A stretch of DNA of 64,000 bases from assembly GCA_021234155.1 (NCBI GenBank), contig JAJEKV010000073.1:4376001-4440000 (forward strand). The letters are read 5' to 3'. Positions 9,688 to 20,827 of the stretch are shown in pieces. Within the stretch, counting starts at the first letter, position 1. Each line of letters begins with the position of its first letter. The translations under genes were made by a program, and so were the position numbers. The stretch comes from Isoetes taiwanensis (taxonomy: Eukaryota > Streptophyta > Lycopodiopsida > Isoetales > Isoetaceae). The notes beneath the pieces are model-generated. The model was not told the origin of the DNA. It searched no databases and saw only the letters and a list, made by a program, of their open reading frames with translations.

Positions 9688-11228
9688 ATGCTAGTTATGG
9701 AAGAGGCAGTTTCTCTTTCGCTTAGTCCTACACAACTTCGTTTCCTTTTTGCAATGTTGTTACTCGATCAGAGACCAGCGATTGAATTGTGGACGAAGTT
9801 TCGAGTACCCATGAGTCTAGATCTGATTGATGAAACCCCAAATGATGATGTAATCACTTTTAATGAATCTCTACACTTAATTAATAATATTCTGATGCAA
9901 TATGGCACTAGCATCACGACATTTTGGACTTCAATTGCAACGACGTGTTGCTAGAGATGTAATGCGTGAAATGGAAAAAATTTCTGATCACGCGTTGTAT
10001 TTAAGTACTATGATGCAAATGTCAAGTACTATGACGGACAATCAGTTGGACATATACAGATTCTTAAGACAATGGCTAGACTCCCCACAAGATAATGAGG
10101 CTATTTTTATTGATGGGAAAGCTGGCACAAGAAAAATGTATCTCTTGAATTGCTTGTGTTTATTATTACGTGGCAATGAATACATAGTTCTTCCATGTGC
10201 TACTACAACTCTTTTGGCCCTACTGTATCCATGAGGCCGTATAGCATATTCCCTATTTCAAATTCCTGTTATTGAAAACAATGTTGGAATTCATTCAATG
10301 TTGGAGCTAGATTCGGGATCAGCGCAATTGGTTATTGAGTCTAAGGTGATTATTTGGGATGAGTTTTCGATGGCTAATAAGGTTATCGCAGAGAGTGCAA
10401 ATTTTGCATTGCAACGCTTGTGTGGAAACAACCTTCCTTTTGGGGGAAAACATTTTATAGTCTGTGGGGATTTTAGACACGTTGCACCCGTTGTGAAGGG
10501 AGAAGGAAGAATTGCAGCATTCAATGCGTCGATAAAGTCGTCGACCTTATGGGTAGTTTTTCGAGTGATGAGGTTGAATCAACCAGTACGCAATGCAAGA
10601 GATCTAGAGCTCATACGAATTATTGACAACGTTGGAGAAAATTGGAAGCAGACCATGGTGCCGTTTGATATGTTTCACTCAACTACTAGTGTTACAGATG
10701 CATCCGACTTCCTTTATCCGTCAAGGATTCTGTCATATCCAAATCTATGCGAAAAACGTAATTTTATCGCCGATTAACAAACTCGTTGACAACTTCAACG
10801 ACGATATATTGAAGAAAGTTCCTAATCATGATAAACCATATTATAGCCATGATCATATCACTGAACAAGATGAACTCAAACACAACCACCCATATGCGAC
10901 CTCAGATTTCTTGAATAACTTTACACACTCTGGTTTCCCTAAGCATGAATTGAAGCTTAAAGTAGGGGCAATTTGTCATATAATGAAAAGATTAGATATG
11001 GAAAAGGGTTTAATAAATAATACAAGGGTTGTTATTGAATCTATGCATGAAAAGTTCGTAATGGTTAGAGTGCTGGGTGACTCTTCTCAACCAAAGGGAA
11101 ATGTATACCCAATTTCTAGAGTAGACTTTTTCTATCAACCAGATAATCGTCCATGGACTATTCATAGACGTCAATTGCCCCTTCGTCTCTCATATTCGAG
11201 TACGTTGGATCACGTGGAAGCCATGTAA
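9688..11228 (+). pseudogene. Helitron PIF1-like helicase remnant
   Basis: Helicase motifs appear in order: DGKAGTRKMYLLN (Walker A, consensus GKAGTGKT, so two key residues are altered), VIIWDEFSMANK (Walker B), FIVCGDFRHVAPV (motif III), VMRLNQPVRN (motif IV), KLKVGAICHIMKRLDMEKG and PWTIHRRQLPLRLSYSST. The ORFs change frame near 9925 and 10750, and a stop at 10232 stands where copy B has Gly. The final QGMTLD block is degraded to LDHVEAM and the rest of motif VI is gone. It would unwind DNA during transposition if intact. Confidence 0.85.
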
Positions 11229-11820
11229 CTGTTGGATGTTGCTCATAGCAAGTTCCTGTATTGGATTAGAACGAGCACATGTATCTTTTTTCCAGGAGCA
11301 GCGAACAAACAAGTTGATTTTTTGATCGTTTTTGTTGATTTTTGTATCGTTTTCTTGGGGATCAATTGGAAAAATATGGTTTTTATTGAATAAATGGAAT
11401 CTTTTTTCGGAATGAATATATGTCAAATATTATTTTTTTGCATGAATGTGTGATCTTTGATCATGCATAAATGAATCAAAGGCAGGTTATGCATTGGATT
11501 TATTTTTGGTTACTTAAGTAACGTCGAGGAAATGAGTGAAATGTAACATGAGCGCAGGTAAAAAACCATCATTCATTTAAATTGGATTTATGTCTGTTCC
11601 AAAAGCACGCCACTTTTGCATACCCTTTTCTCAATATAGTGTTTTGTTGTGTGACATGCTGTTTTGCATTGTTGCAAATTTTTGCATTGTAGTAGTGGGT
11701 GGTTTAACATTTTCTTGTTTTAGTGAGAAGAATGTGGTGTTTGATTAGCATTTGTAGATAACAACACATCAATATACAGAGAACACTTTTTACATTGTAT
11801 TCACTTGATATGAAGATTAC
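11229..11820. other. Intergenic, AT-rich
   Basis: No gene is seen. Around 11290-11420 there is a T-rich stretch rich in 'tttttgttgattttt' style repeats, possibly the decayed tail of the Helitron relic. Confidence 0.4.
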
Positions 11821-11821
11821 A

Positions 11822-12277
11822 TCATGGAGGGACTAGTCCTTTCTTTGTCAAATAACTCTCAAGATAGGGATCCATCTCCTTAGTCCGATCTAGTTCTGGA
11901 TGCGTTTTGACAACATCTGATACTGTTTTACCAGAAGCCAAGCCACTCATGATGGACATGAATAGTACTAGAAACTCATCTGTTGAGTAATCTTGTGGAG
12001 TATAAGTTGGTGGATTTAGAGCCTGACCTTGATTATAAAAGCACTTAAGAGCATCATCATCTACTATTATGATGTCCTCTTTCTTTTGAATGCCAAGCTG
12101 ATCCATCATAGTACCGAGATGTTTCACGAAGACCAGTTTGCCATCCGGATCTCTTGGATGTGGAAACTTTATACACTTACTTTGGTCCCAAATCGTCACA
12201 AAGTCTCGATTCATGCCTGGTAACACCCTAAGTACTTCATCAACATTTCTGCGTTCCATTGAGGACCCGGATGGCAA
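11822..12277 (-). pseudogene. FCP1/SCP-like HAD phosphatase domain fragment
   Basis: The 151-codon ORF contains KLVFVKHLGTMMDQLG, then EDIIIVDDDALKCFYNQGQA and NPPTYTPQDYSTDEFLVLF. This matches the C-terminal half of plant FCP1-homology (NLI-interacting factor-like) proteins, where IL(I/V)DDS marks the HAD motif holding the conserved Asp pair. Family members dephosphorylate proteins such as the RNA polymerase II tail. The N-terminal DxDx(T/V) catalytic motif is not present nearby, and the stretch before it (12278-12763) is non-coding, so this is a fragment. The first of the two Met codons is simply the longest option. Confidence 0.5.
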
Positions 12278-12763
12278 CTTCGAAACAATCTGAACGCCTC
12301 ATTCATCATATCTTCTAAGTGTGGACGAGGATAGATCCACTTAGTATTCGATTCTAGAGGGACTTGCTCGAAGTCATCACTGTTAATAAGCTTCTTAGGA
12401 AATGTTTTACACGGGACACCATTGGATCGAAGACAATGATTTTGTCAAGCGGTGGAGCCCGAACCATGGAAAACAAAGAGTTAGCCATGCAAAAGTGTTA
12501 CGCAATACACGCCAAGCCGCGTTTTATCCTTCATAAATAAGCTACATATCGCTACCTGGCGTGAATTACCTTTCATCGCCGTCATCCGCGGCGGTCGTGG
12601 CGTCTACTTCACTCCCGGATGCTTATTGTCGGAAGCATGAGCGCCACCGTTAAGTTCGGACCGCGTTCTCTTCTATGAAAGCTACCACGGGGGGTTTGAT
12701 TCCTAACCTCGGTGGTTGCATCCGAGCTTGCATGATCATCTTGGTCGGTATCGAGAACCGCCG
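12278..12763. other. Non-coding stretch, locally GC-rich
   Basis: Between the FCP1-like fragment and the unknown ORFs. From 12500 to 12760 the DNA is GC-rich with short inverted motifs (for example around 12585, GCCGCGG-type). It also has one copy of CCTGGCGTGAATT (12556), the motif repeated in the 15.3-kb hairpin. No gene is seen. Confidence 0.4.
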
Positions 12764-13745
12764 CTAGCGGTCGTACCCCAAAATTTGGACATTACCGGTT
12801 GGAATGTTATCAAGCATGGACGCCAAATTTTTCTCCATGGTCTCACATTCCCGCTCTAGCATTTCGGCCTTCTCCTCGGGGGTTGCATTGCTTTTTGAAC
12901 ATTCTGGAGTTGCACTCGTAGGCTTTTGTGAACTAGTATTCTGCTTCTGCCCTTCGTAAGGTACCAAAGCCAACAGTTTTTTATCTTTGACAGGACCCCA
13001 ATCAGCCGTGGCTAGTACCTTTTCGAAAAACACTTCAAGGAAATCCTTGGGTGGTCATCGTGATTTAAACTTAAACATCTTCTTGATGTCTTTGGGGCCT
13101 CTCTACCAATATACCCTCCAACATGCAATTCCACGCAAGTGGTATCAAGTGGTGCAAATGCCTCAACAAGATAGCTTGCCAGATTGATTGCAAACCCATG
13201 TTTATTCAAGGGTCCCTTTTCTTTTGTCAGCAATTCCAGAGTGATGTCTTTCCGGTAGAGGTTAGGAACATCAAATTCCTCGCATTCATTTGCTTCATCC
13301 TCATCATCTGCTTTGTAGAAGACATTTTTCAAGTTGGGTTCATCCAAAAGAAAACAACGCCATGCACCTTTATCCGATGCCCCTTTGCTCTTAGCTACCT
13401 CATAGTCGATCATCCGCACAAGGGATATCATTATGAAGATTATACAAGCGCTTTTATATCGCATCCTCAAATCGGTATCCTTTGTCTCAAAGAGAAGAGA
13501 GCCTTCCCTAACGACCTTTAGGCATTCCAAGTCGTATGAAGCCACCAAAGCATGCATATGAGGCTCTCTGGGGGCATATGATGACAATAGTAAAGAGCTT
13601 CGAGTTGTTAAGCCTATCGCGACTACTAAAAAACTGTTGTACTCCTGTTGAGTCATCCCCTTCTCTCCTTTTGCAGTCCTGCTATCCAATACAAACAGAG
13701 AAATATTGCGAGGGCCTATTGTTGTATCGGGTAGGTAGAGACCAG
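12764..13745 (-). pseudogene. Unrecognised plant gene, two overlapping ORFs
   Basis: The main ORF reads without a stop from about 13745 to 13012, about 240 codons, including LDSRTAKGEKGMTQQEYN, GAWRCFLLDEPNLKNVFY and LNKHGFAINLASYLVEAF. A second ORF in another frame (13033-12764) continues VFFEKVLATADWGPVKDKKL and ends in a charged, probably coiled region (EEKAEMLERECETMEKN). The overlap at 13012-13033 looks like one frameshift or an intron boundary within a single gene. I do not recognise the family. The open length and normal codon texture support a real former gene. Confidence 0.45.
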
Positions 13746-14166
13746 GTATTGGAGTGCAGGTAAGTCACCACCAACATCTTTCAGGACGGCAACCTTTCTT
13801 CTCAGCTCAGCCATCACCTTATCAGATAGCTTTGAGGTGTGCTGTTGATTCTTTGATTTCCTGTTTTGCAGAAATTCCTTCGACCAAAAGACGTATTTCT
13901 TGATGTCATCAGCAGACACGCCATACTTGTCTAGCAGGCCGACTTCAAACAATGTTACATCACTAGATAGCTTCTGAAGTTCTTCACCAACTGCTACCTT
14001 CATAACTCGCATGTTCTGTCCCATTACCCAGAAGGCATCCTGATGGAGACACAATGGGTGAAAGCATCGGAACCTTTGTTGCATGGCCAGTAATTCGCTT
14101 AAAGAAGGTGAGTTTCATTTTCTTGGAAGACATAGAGGAAGATTGAGTGCTCATACTAAAATGCAC
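13716..14166 (-). pseudogene. Upstream part of the unknown minus-strand gene
   Basis: Two overlapping frames: one begins MSTQSSSMSSKKMKLTFF (14154 downward) and the other continues WVMGQNMRVMKVAVGEEL to VSADDIKKYVFWSKEFLQ and LRRKVAVLKDVGGDLPAL, stopping at 13716. The switch between frames near 14050-14090 is either a frameshift or an intron. It lies directly upstream of the 13745-12764 ORFs on the same strand, so both probably belong to one gene. No family is recognised; the helical, charged composition suggests a structural or protein-binding role at most. Confidence 0.4.
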
Positions 14167-14600
14167 AAGCTGATTCTGTCATATGTATGAAATTAAAACG
14201 CTTGCATGCCAGACCATTCATTCAATATTGCAAAACTATAAGGCCTGCAGACCAGAGTATTCAGGAATTTAAAAAACACTGTATTCTTTACATGGATGGG
14301 ATATTCTTTAAAAAACCTGCATTCTTTACATTGTTTTAATTACATCTGTGTGTTATTCATCTATGTGTTATTCATCTGTGTGTTGTTCCTCAGTAGTCTC
14401 AAATGCTGACACAATAGTCTCAAATGCTGTTGAAAAAAGATAAACTGGCATACAAGATTCTGGCAAATAAGATGGTGCAGCTATTGGGATATTACCCAAA
14501 ATGGCTTCGAGGTCTGCAACTCTAATTATCAGCTTAGCATTCTCCATTTCAAGCCCCTCCAGAGCACGACACTACTCATTGAAAAAGCTTATGCTTGTAG
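14167..14600. other. Non-coding, short direct repeats
   Basis: No gene is seen. Short direct repeats of a GTGTGTTATTCATCT-type motif occur at 14348-14385. Confidence 0.35.
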
Positions 14601-14601
14601 G

Positions 14602-15081
14602 CAGTGTGGAAATTCAACTTATTTACTATATTTCTTATGACACGCTTTTTAAAATTGAATGTGTCAATTAACACACTTCCAAATTTTTTGTGTCTCATTT
14701 GACGCGTTGTGAACACATTGGCACACTTTTTTTATGTTATCAAATGAAGAACAATATGAATTTTGCTATGAAAGATAAGTTTATATAAATATAAGGAAAA
14801 TGAAAAATTCTACTGAATATTAATTCTTCTTGCATTATTAAGTATACACATACATTAAGCCTTGTACAGACAACTCTTGTGCATTTGGGGCTCTACTTTT
14901 TTTTGACACACTTAATATTCTTAAGTGTGTCAAATGACACATTTAAATTTTTTTAAAGTCTCTTTTGACGCATTTTATCAAACTATAAACTCTCTTTTGA
15001 CACATTTTCTCTACGGAAGATGTCTCTTTGACACATTTTTTTGCTTTTGACACCCTCTAGGGTGTCAAATTCCCACACTTA
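14602..15081. mobile_element. Candidate non-autonomous DNA element (MITE-like) with tgtcaaa subterminal repeats
   Basis: The ends are imperfect inverted copies: AGTGTGGAAATTCAAC at the left, and AGTGTGGGAATTTGAC in reverse complement at the right. The 480-bp interior has no ORF but many copies of (T)GTGTCAAA/TTTGACAC in both orientations, as in subterminal repeats of non-autonomous transposons. A clean target duplication was not found; the flanks share only a loose TATGCT..GGC. Confidence 0.45.
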
Positions 15082-15247
15082 TGCTGGCACAAGAGGAACT
15101 TCAGTTGAATACGCGCCAGGCGCGAATTCATAAATCTGTAAGTTAGAGAGAAAAAACAAATTAGTGATTTCGCGCCATGAGCTAATACCATTCACTTGTA
15201 ATTTAAATGCCATGCGTGTATCCTGTATTGTACTTTAAAGCAGTACC

Positions 15248-15547
15248 GTAATTTCTTCAGAAGTTGTACTGTACTTTTCACATTTGAGAGAGCTGAAGTG
15301 AAATCACGCCAGGCGCGAAATATGTTTGTGTGCAAAATGTTTACATTGTACAGGTCCAATACACGCCTGGCGTGAACTGCATAAAGCTAATTACTGAATG
15401 CAATTCACGCCAGGCGTGTATTGGACTGCTTGACAATTTAAACATTTTGCACACAAACATATTTCGCGCCTGGCGTGATCTCACTTCAGCTCTCTCAAAA
15501 TTAAGAATGAAAGGGCCAGAATTCAAAACAGCTTCTGAAGAAATTAC
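15248..15547. repeat. 300-bp near-perfect hairpin with repeated CGCCAGGCG palindromes
   Basis: The left arm 15248-15382 and right arm 15398-15547 are inverted copies separated by a 15-nt loop. The inner ~100 bp pair almost completely; the outermost 16 bp (15248-15263 with 15532-15547) match perfectly, with a looser stretch between. Each arm carries two copies of a C(A/G)CGCC(A/T)GGCG(T/C)G palindrome. No protein is encoded: ORFs on both strands here are by-products of the symmetry. It could be a fold-back element, or a precursor of small RNAs if transcribed. Confidence 0.8.
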
Positions 15548-15569
15548 AGTTATGCTTTCAGTCATATGA

Positions 15570-15782
15570 AGAAACATATTGCAGTCATTAAATCCTTGTA
15601 TTGCCATTGAAAATTTTTACATAGGGCCTTTTATTAGAGTTGCCAGAATTCAAAAGCGGCTTACGACAAATTACGATTACGCTTTCAAGTTAGAGTAGAA
15701 ACCAAAGAAACATATTACAGTCAGTAAATCCTTGTATTGCCATTGAAAAATTTTACATAAGGCCTTTTGTTAGAGTTGCCCA
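15570..15782 (+). repeat. Direct repeat of ~72 bp, two copies
   Basis: The segments 15573-15645 and 15711-15781 are near-identical (ACATATT..CAGTCA, CCTTGTATTGCCATTGAAAA, TAGAGTTGCC) and are separated by about 65 bp. They flank neither a gene nor a clear element. Confidence 0.75.
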
Positions 15783-15913
15783 GCTCTGTGTTACAAAATT
15801 ACAGAAGTTCTAGGCGCCTAGCTCCATTCATAATCCTCATTTGAGGCCTTTTTTGGAGATGCCCAGCTCGCTCTTCTGAACCAAAAACTAAATAACAAAA
15901 ACAAAAAAAAAAT

Positions 15914-16123
15914 TCAGCCCTCTACCTCCTCCTCTTCTTCCTCCTCCTCTTCTTCCTCTGAGCTTTCATCTGCCATCTCCTCAAGGATGGCTTCTGCAAC
16001 AACTTCATCATCGGAGGAGGAGAGGGCGTCCATAATCATCTGCTTTTTTTCTTCTTCTAATTCTTCCCGCCATTCTTCATCTGCTTCCTCCATTTCTTCT
16101 TCTTTCTCAATCTCGTTCTCCAT
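15914..16123 (-). other. Glu-rich ORF, doubtful gene
   Basis: The 69-codon ORF is about half Glu or Asp, with one less simple core, MDALSSSDDEVVAEAILEEM. That core resembles acidic N-termini seen ahead of some plant transposases, but no catalytic domain follows. Much of the ORF comes from CCT/CTC-type simple sequence on the plus strand. Confidence 0.2.
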
Positions 16124-16499
16124 CTCCTCATCTGAATCAAGGGGAGTATGGGGGGACTCGAGAAATTTCTGGTCTGGTGGTGCTCAGATAATCTTTTCCC
16201 GGGCGAAGCTTGCCCTGAAGAAATAACTCCTCACAATTATCCGGACTGTGGTGCGGAGAGCAGCCACAACGGCATCTGCGGGAGAGGGGAATGGATTTCT
16301 TTATCAATTTTTTTATCTGCCTCTTCGCCTCTCGGAGGCGAGTCCGGCAGGATGGAGCGGGACGAGGCCGGGCAGCATGGCTCACCATGGTAGAAGGAAG
16401 AAAGGAAGAAAGGATTGGCGGTTGAAAGAATGGAGGGTTTCTTATAGGCGCGGTTGTAATTATGATTCCATCACATCATACAAGATTTATATCATATAC

Positions 16500-16795
16500 G
16501 AATTACCTATCATTACTTCTATTGAATTAATTACGCCCTAGGTTATCATTAATTCTCTATAGAATTACCCACATGTCAGCTATACTTAAAACCTATGTTT
16601 TCATTAATTTTGTATAATTACCTAGACCCCAGCTATACTTGCAACCAACTTTGGCCCATCTAGATTTACGACCTATACTTACCTCATTAGTATTACTAGC
16701 ATACACCCTATGTTACCATTAATTTTGCAATAATTACCTACACCTGAGCTATACTTACAACCTATTTTTGGCTGCACTTACAACATATATTTGTC
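16500..16795 (+). repeat. Degenerate tandem repeat, about three units
   Basis: Units share CC(A/T)AG/TGAGCTATACTTA, ACAACCTAT and TTACCATTAATTTTG motifs spaced 80-110 bp. No coding potential. Confidence 0.5.
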
Positions 16796-17010
16796 CATTT
16801 AATGGTTTTTTTTGGTATTTCTTAAAGTTCCCTTTAATCGGTTCTCAAAATTACTTTGTCCTTTTTCCGAACTAATATTAAGACGTTTCACTTTATATAG
16901 GTGAAGCGTGTGGATCCTAAAAAGGGTAAAAATGTAATGCCTATCCCCCAACATGTTTCAACATTGTTACCACATGTTCTTATCACATTGTTACCCCATT
17001 GTAAACATTG

Positions 17011-19837
17011 TTCTTGTAGGTCAATGCTGTGGACCACCCAAAGGGTGTTGAGGCTGAGACTACTAAGCAAATTGTCCTCTACAGTAGGTTGGATTGGAAG
17101 AATAAGAAGGTGAAAGTGAAGCACCAATGCAATACGGAGCTAGTAGGTGAAGGAACTATCATACTAGCTGATCCTATCCAGGCTGTCAATGATGAAAGGT
17201 TAGGAGAGGATAAAGTGGGTGTGGCCATAACAAGTTTAGAGGAAAAATGGAAGGAAAAAGGATCAAATCACCAGGATTGCACTGCTTGTATTAAACAATT
17301 GGAGGTTCCATGCATCATGCCTATAGCCTGCATTGAGTTTATAGGAGAATTCCTTTTACCGGAGCCAGAGGTTGTGGATGACACTGATTTTCTTAATGCA
17401 CCTCCAATAGCTGCCAGGACCACATTTTCAGAGAAGAGGGCACACTCAGTGGTGAAACATTATCCTAGCAAGAGGTCCAAGTCAAGTAGTGATTGTTCAC
17501 GTGAAGCTCTGACTAAGGTAAGGGGAATGGAATGTTGTTGGGCTAATTGTGTTCAGAAGTTTGAAATTGATGAATTGGTGGAAGCAAGAGCCACCTTCCA
17601 AGAGTATACTTGTGATGAGAGGAGGACTTACATGTACTCCATTCATGAGCTTGCACTTCAAGATGAAAAATTCCCAAAGGAAAAAAAATACCCACTGCTA
17701 GGGACATGGATATGTAAAGTTGCATGGATACATATTCATGGCATTCCAATTTCATCTTGGCAAAATTGGCAAGCAAGTCATGCAAAGGGGAGTAAAATTG
17801 CATTACATGGAAATAATGGCATGTTGAGGCCAACTTCTAGGATCCTGACTGCTAGGGAGGTTTTTGAAAAATATGTTGAATTCAATGCTGAGAATATGCC
17901 ACATAAAAGTAGGAAAGATCAACAGGGAAAAATAGTTGTCGAGAAGAGATTGCCATCCCATTGTACCCAGAAGAGCATATTGGAGGAAGTGAATGCTTTG
18001 CTTCGAGAACTACAGGTACCTGCAATATCTCAACCCAGCTTCAGTAGACTATGGAGCAAGCACTTCAAGCATGTCACTATAGACACTTCGAACAACTTTG
18101 CGAAGTGCAACTTGTGTGCTAAGTTGAAAGAGATTCTTGATAAGACCAAGCAACCAAGCCAAAGGGCTAAGATAAGGGAGCAAATGAAAGATCACATGAC
18201 AGACCAACTATCATGTAGATCCACTTATTGGATGTGGAGAACATTATCATGTTTGAAAAACCCAATAACTATGTTTGTATTATACACGACAAGATGGATC
18301 AATCGAAGACTTGTTTGCCACAGTATAGTTACATACCCAAGCAAATCAATAGAGCTTATCCTTTGCAAGTCTCTCTGATAGGTGCAATAGTGCATGGCTC
18401 GGTGCCAATTTATTATGGCCATTTTAGTTTGCAATTGTGGAGTGATGGTCCTGATTTTCATATTGGAAGTGTGATGAGGTGCTTAAGGAACTATGAGAGT
18501 GGTTATTCTGGTGACCTCCACAACCCAGCCAACCACTCTTCAGTGCATTGTTGGATAGAAAGCCTAATAATTTAGAGAAGTTTACTAAGGCAAGGTTTAG
18601 GAAGTCAGGTGCTTCTGAACATGTTGGAGCCTCAAGTTCACGTCCCCAACCTCGAGATCTACCACCAAGGTTCCTCCTCCAACTTGACAATTGTGCTGGA
18701 CAGAATAAAAACAGGTATATGTTCTCATTCCTATCTTATTTAACAGCCGTGGGTGTCTTTGAAAGAGTGAATTTAGGGTTCTTAATGTCTGGACATACTC
18801 ATGAGGATGTGGATGCATTGTTTGGGAAGTATAGTGCGCAGTTGAAATCTCAAACTGTGACCAATCTTCCTAGACTAATGGAAGTTCTTAGTGAATGCAT
18901 TTCACCTTCTCCTATAGGGTTGATCATACAAGAGGTGCCTGATTGAAAGAATTTTATCGAAGGTTATGCTCTTGATATGGAAGGTCAATCTAGACCTCTT
19001 TAGTACACTTTCTGGGTCATGGGAAATAAGCCAATCATGCAATGGAAGATGAGACCTTCAGATGATAAATGGAGGCCAGATGAGGGAGTACTTATATGGC
19101 ACGAAGATGAAAATGGTAAACCTAAGATTCCAAAGGGTCAACCAAAAGCTCTTAAGCCTTTTCCAGAGGTGGATTCATTGCAAAGCACATTGGCCGGCAT
19201 TTCTGAATACATCAAGTATTGGAAAAATAACCCCGATGATACCAACCTTGCATTGATAGATTATTGGACACAGGTACATGGCTCTGATGAACTCAAAGAT
19301 GGATGGCTACCTAAGACTAGGTGGAGAGACTTGATATTACCTGAGGAAGCTGATGATTTGGTTAGTAGTATTCGCAAGTCCATGGCTCCTCCAGCTGCTG
19401 AAAAACACTATGTTGGTCCTAGGAAAGGAAGGCCTAAATATCTCGGGCTGGAGGATTATGATCCCAAAGATGACTTGCTTTGCCATCAATTTGCACTTAT
19501 AGTACCAGAGCGCAAAGAGATATACCCTGTGTGGATGGGTTACACCATCTCAGAGGTTTGCAAAGAAGTAGGTGACCGCAATGTGAACAAAGTTCGTGTG
19601 GAGTGGTGGTGTCTAGTGCACCAGTTAAATGCAGTGGCAGAGGAAGAAAGGTATAGAGACTGTTGGACAAAGAGATGGAAGAGAAACCCTATTGAAGGGG
19701 GAGATTGGGTTGAGTTAGATACTATTTTGTTTTCATGGACCCCAAAGGTCATCCCAGGCAAGACTGCTAGGGTTACAATACCTGTGGAAGTGAGGAAGAA
19801 AGCTATGATATCTCTAGGGGTCACTTCTGAGAAGTAA
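17011..19837 (+). pseudogene. DUF7869-type protein, possible uncharacterised transposase, broken
   Basis: The ORFs 17029-18378, 18228-18575, 18548-18946 and 19019-19837 are pieces of one protein. A splice-like acceptor precedes 17011. Landmarks are CIIHDKMDQSKTCLPQY, LQLDNCAGQNKNRYMFSF, GFLMSGHTHEDVDALFGKYS and, after the gap, NFIEGYALDMEGQSRP and MQWKMRPSDDKWRP. This order is typical of DUF7869 proteins found in many copies in plants and some other eukaryotes. Lesions are a frameshift near 18.2 kb, another near 18.56 kb, and in-frame stops at 18944 (at a usual Trp) and about 19001. The acidic residues in D-x-MDQ, LDN and HTHEDVD could form an RNase H-like catalytic set; that function is inference. 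No terminal repeats were found. Confidence 0.7.
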
Positions 19838-20090
19838 TTGGCAATATGTAACTTGACATGCATATGTGAAATATTTTTAATTTTTAATGCAATCATGTTG
19901 TGCTGTTATAAAAAAAAAGTCACATTCTCGATGCAAATTTACTAACCCGGGAAAAAGTTGCAGTGCCAAAATGGTCCAAAATCCTGACATAAATCCAATT
20001 TAAATGAATGATGGTTAAAATACTTGCTTCATAAATTTAATACATAAGCACAAGCAAGCAATAATAAAAATGGACTTTTAAAGGTCAAAT
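19838..20090. other. Non-coding gap
   Basis: AT-rich, with an A-run at 19910-19918 about 75 bp after the stop of the DUF7869-type gene. No gene is seen. Confidence 0.3.
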
Positions 20091-20343
20091 CTAAGATGGT
20101 TGTATACAAAACACCAAAAATACCCCTACCCAAGTCCTTTTGCTCATTGAAATTCCTTGTGGCATATCGCAACACTTGTATTGAAATTACAAGGTTTCCA
20201 GCTTCAACAACTTGTAGAAGGCTAGGACCACCATTTTGCCCACTACTCATGCTATATGCCTCTTTACGTAATGATTCAATATATATTCTTTTGTAATGAT
20301 TATAAACTACAGCAAACAAAATATGTAATGACATCAAGTGCAT
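20090..20343 (-). pseudogene. TMK-type leucine-rich-repeat receptor kinase fragment
   Basis: The minus strand encodes QVVEAGNLVISIQVLRYAT followed by NFNEQKDLGRGIFGVLY. This matches the juxtamembrane segment and glycine-rich loop of plant TMK receptor kinases (VEAGNxxISIQVLRxVTxNF and LGxGGFGVVY). The glycine loop reads GRGIFG, so one Gly is Ile. Only this piece is present; the ectodomain, catalytic lysine and loop are absent. A PPR fragment starts 52 bp away on the same strand, so this is a captured or shuffled piece. Confidence 0.7.
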
Positions 20344-20394
20344 ATAAGACCTTGACTCTGAAAAAGAATCTGATGTAGTTGAATCATGATATAT

Positions 20395-20823
20395 TTACCT
20401 TTTTTGCCCCTTCTTGACGTATGACAAACTTATAAGGAGCATCACATATCTGCCTTGGAGTTGACGGATCTTTAAGCACATATATGTGATTATATTTGTC
20501 GTTACACAATCAATTTGCATCCTAGCATAACACTCCAATGCTTCATGGCCTAATCCATGCTCAGTATATCTTTTAATTAAAGAAGTCCGTGATACTATGT
20601 TTCGATCTGATAATTTGTTGAAGATCTCCTGGGAGTCTGCGAATGAGCCACATTTAGCATACATGTCAACTAATGCATTGGCAACAAGAATGTCTTTCTC
20701 AAGGCCCTTATGAACAACCTTGACATGTATTTCTTTACTTTTGTCCAGGGATCTTGTACTGCCACAAGCTTTCAAGATGCAAACAAAGGTAGCAGCATCT
20801 GGGATTATGCCTTCCAATTGCAC
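20395..20823 (-). pseudogene. PLS-type pentatricopeptide repeat (PPR) fragment
   Basis: About four PPR-type repeats are visible: PDAATFVCILKACGSTRSLDK, KEIHVKVVHKGLEKDILVAN, ALVDMYAKCGSFADSQEIF, NIVSRTSLIKRYTEHGLGHE and ALECYARMQ. The MYAKCGS signature is typical of land-plant PLS PPR proteins, which bind organellar RNA. A full protein has many more repeats and an E/DYW tail; here the sequence degenerates after YARMQIDC and stops at 20395. No targeting peptide is seen. Confidence 0.85.
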
Positions 20824-20827
20824 CTGT

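Larger units (their letters stand above)
8522..11228 (+). mobile_element. Helitron relic A (Rep plus helicase fragments)
   Basis: Pieces of one Helitron Rep-helicase protein run in order along the plus strand: the end of the Rep domain (8522-9010), a linker region (9011-9660), and the helicase (9688-11228). The reading frame changes near 8860, 9925 and 10750, with stops near 9658 and 10232. The N-terminal half of the Rep protein is missing. A close relative occupies 40.95-48.27 kb, and alignment of the two shows what each has lost. No Helitron 5' TC end or 3' hairpin-CTRR end could be assigned by eye. Confidence 0.85.

Noticed and set aside
15330-15607. ORFs on both strands over the hairpin
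   Set aside because: The two translations mirror each other because the DNA is an inverted repeat; no domain.
16137-16541. Overlapping Arg-rich and Gly-rich ORFs
   Set aside because: GC-rich local sequence, no motif, contradictory frames.
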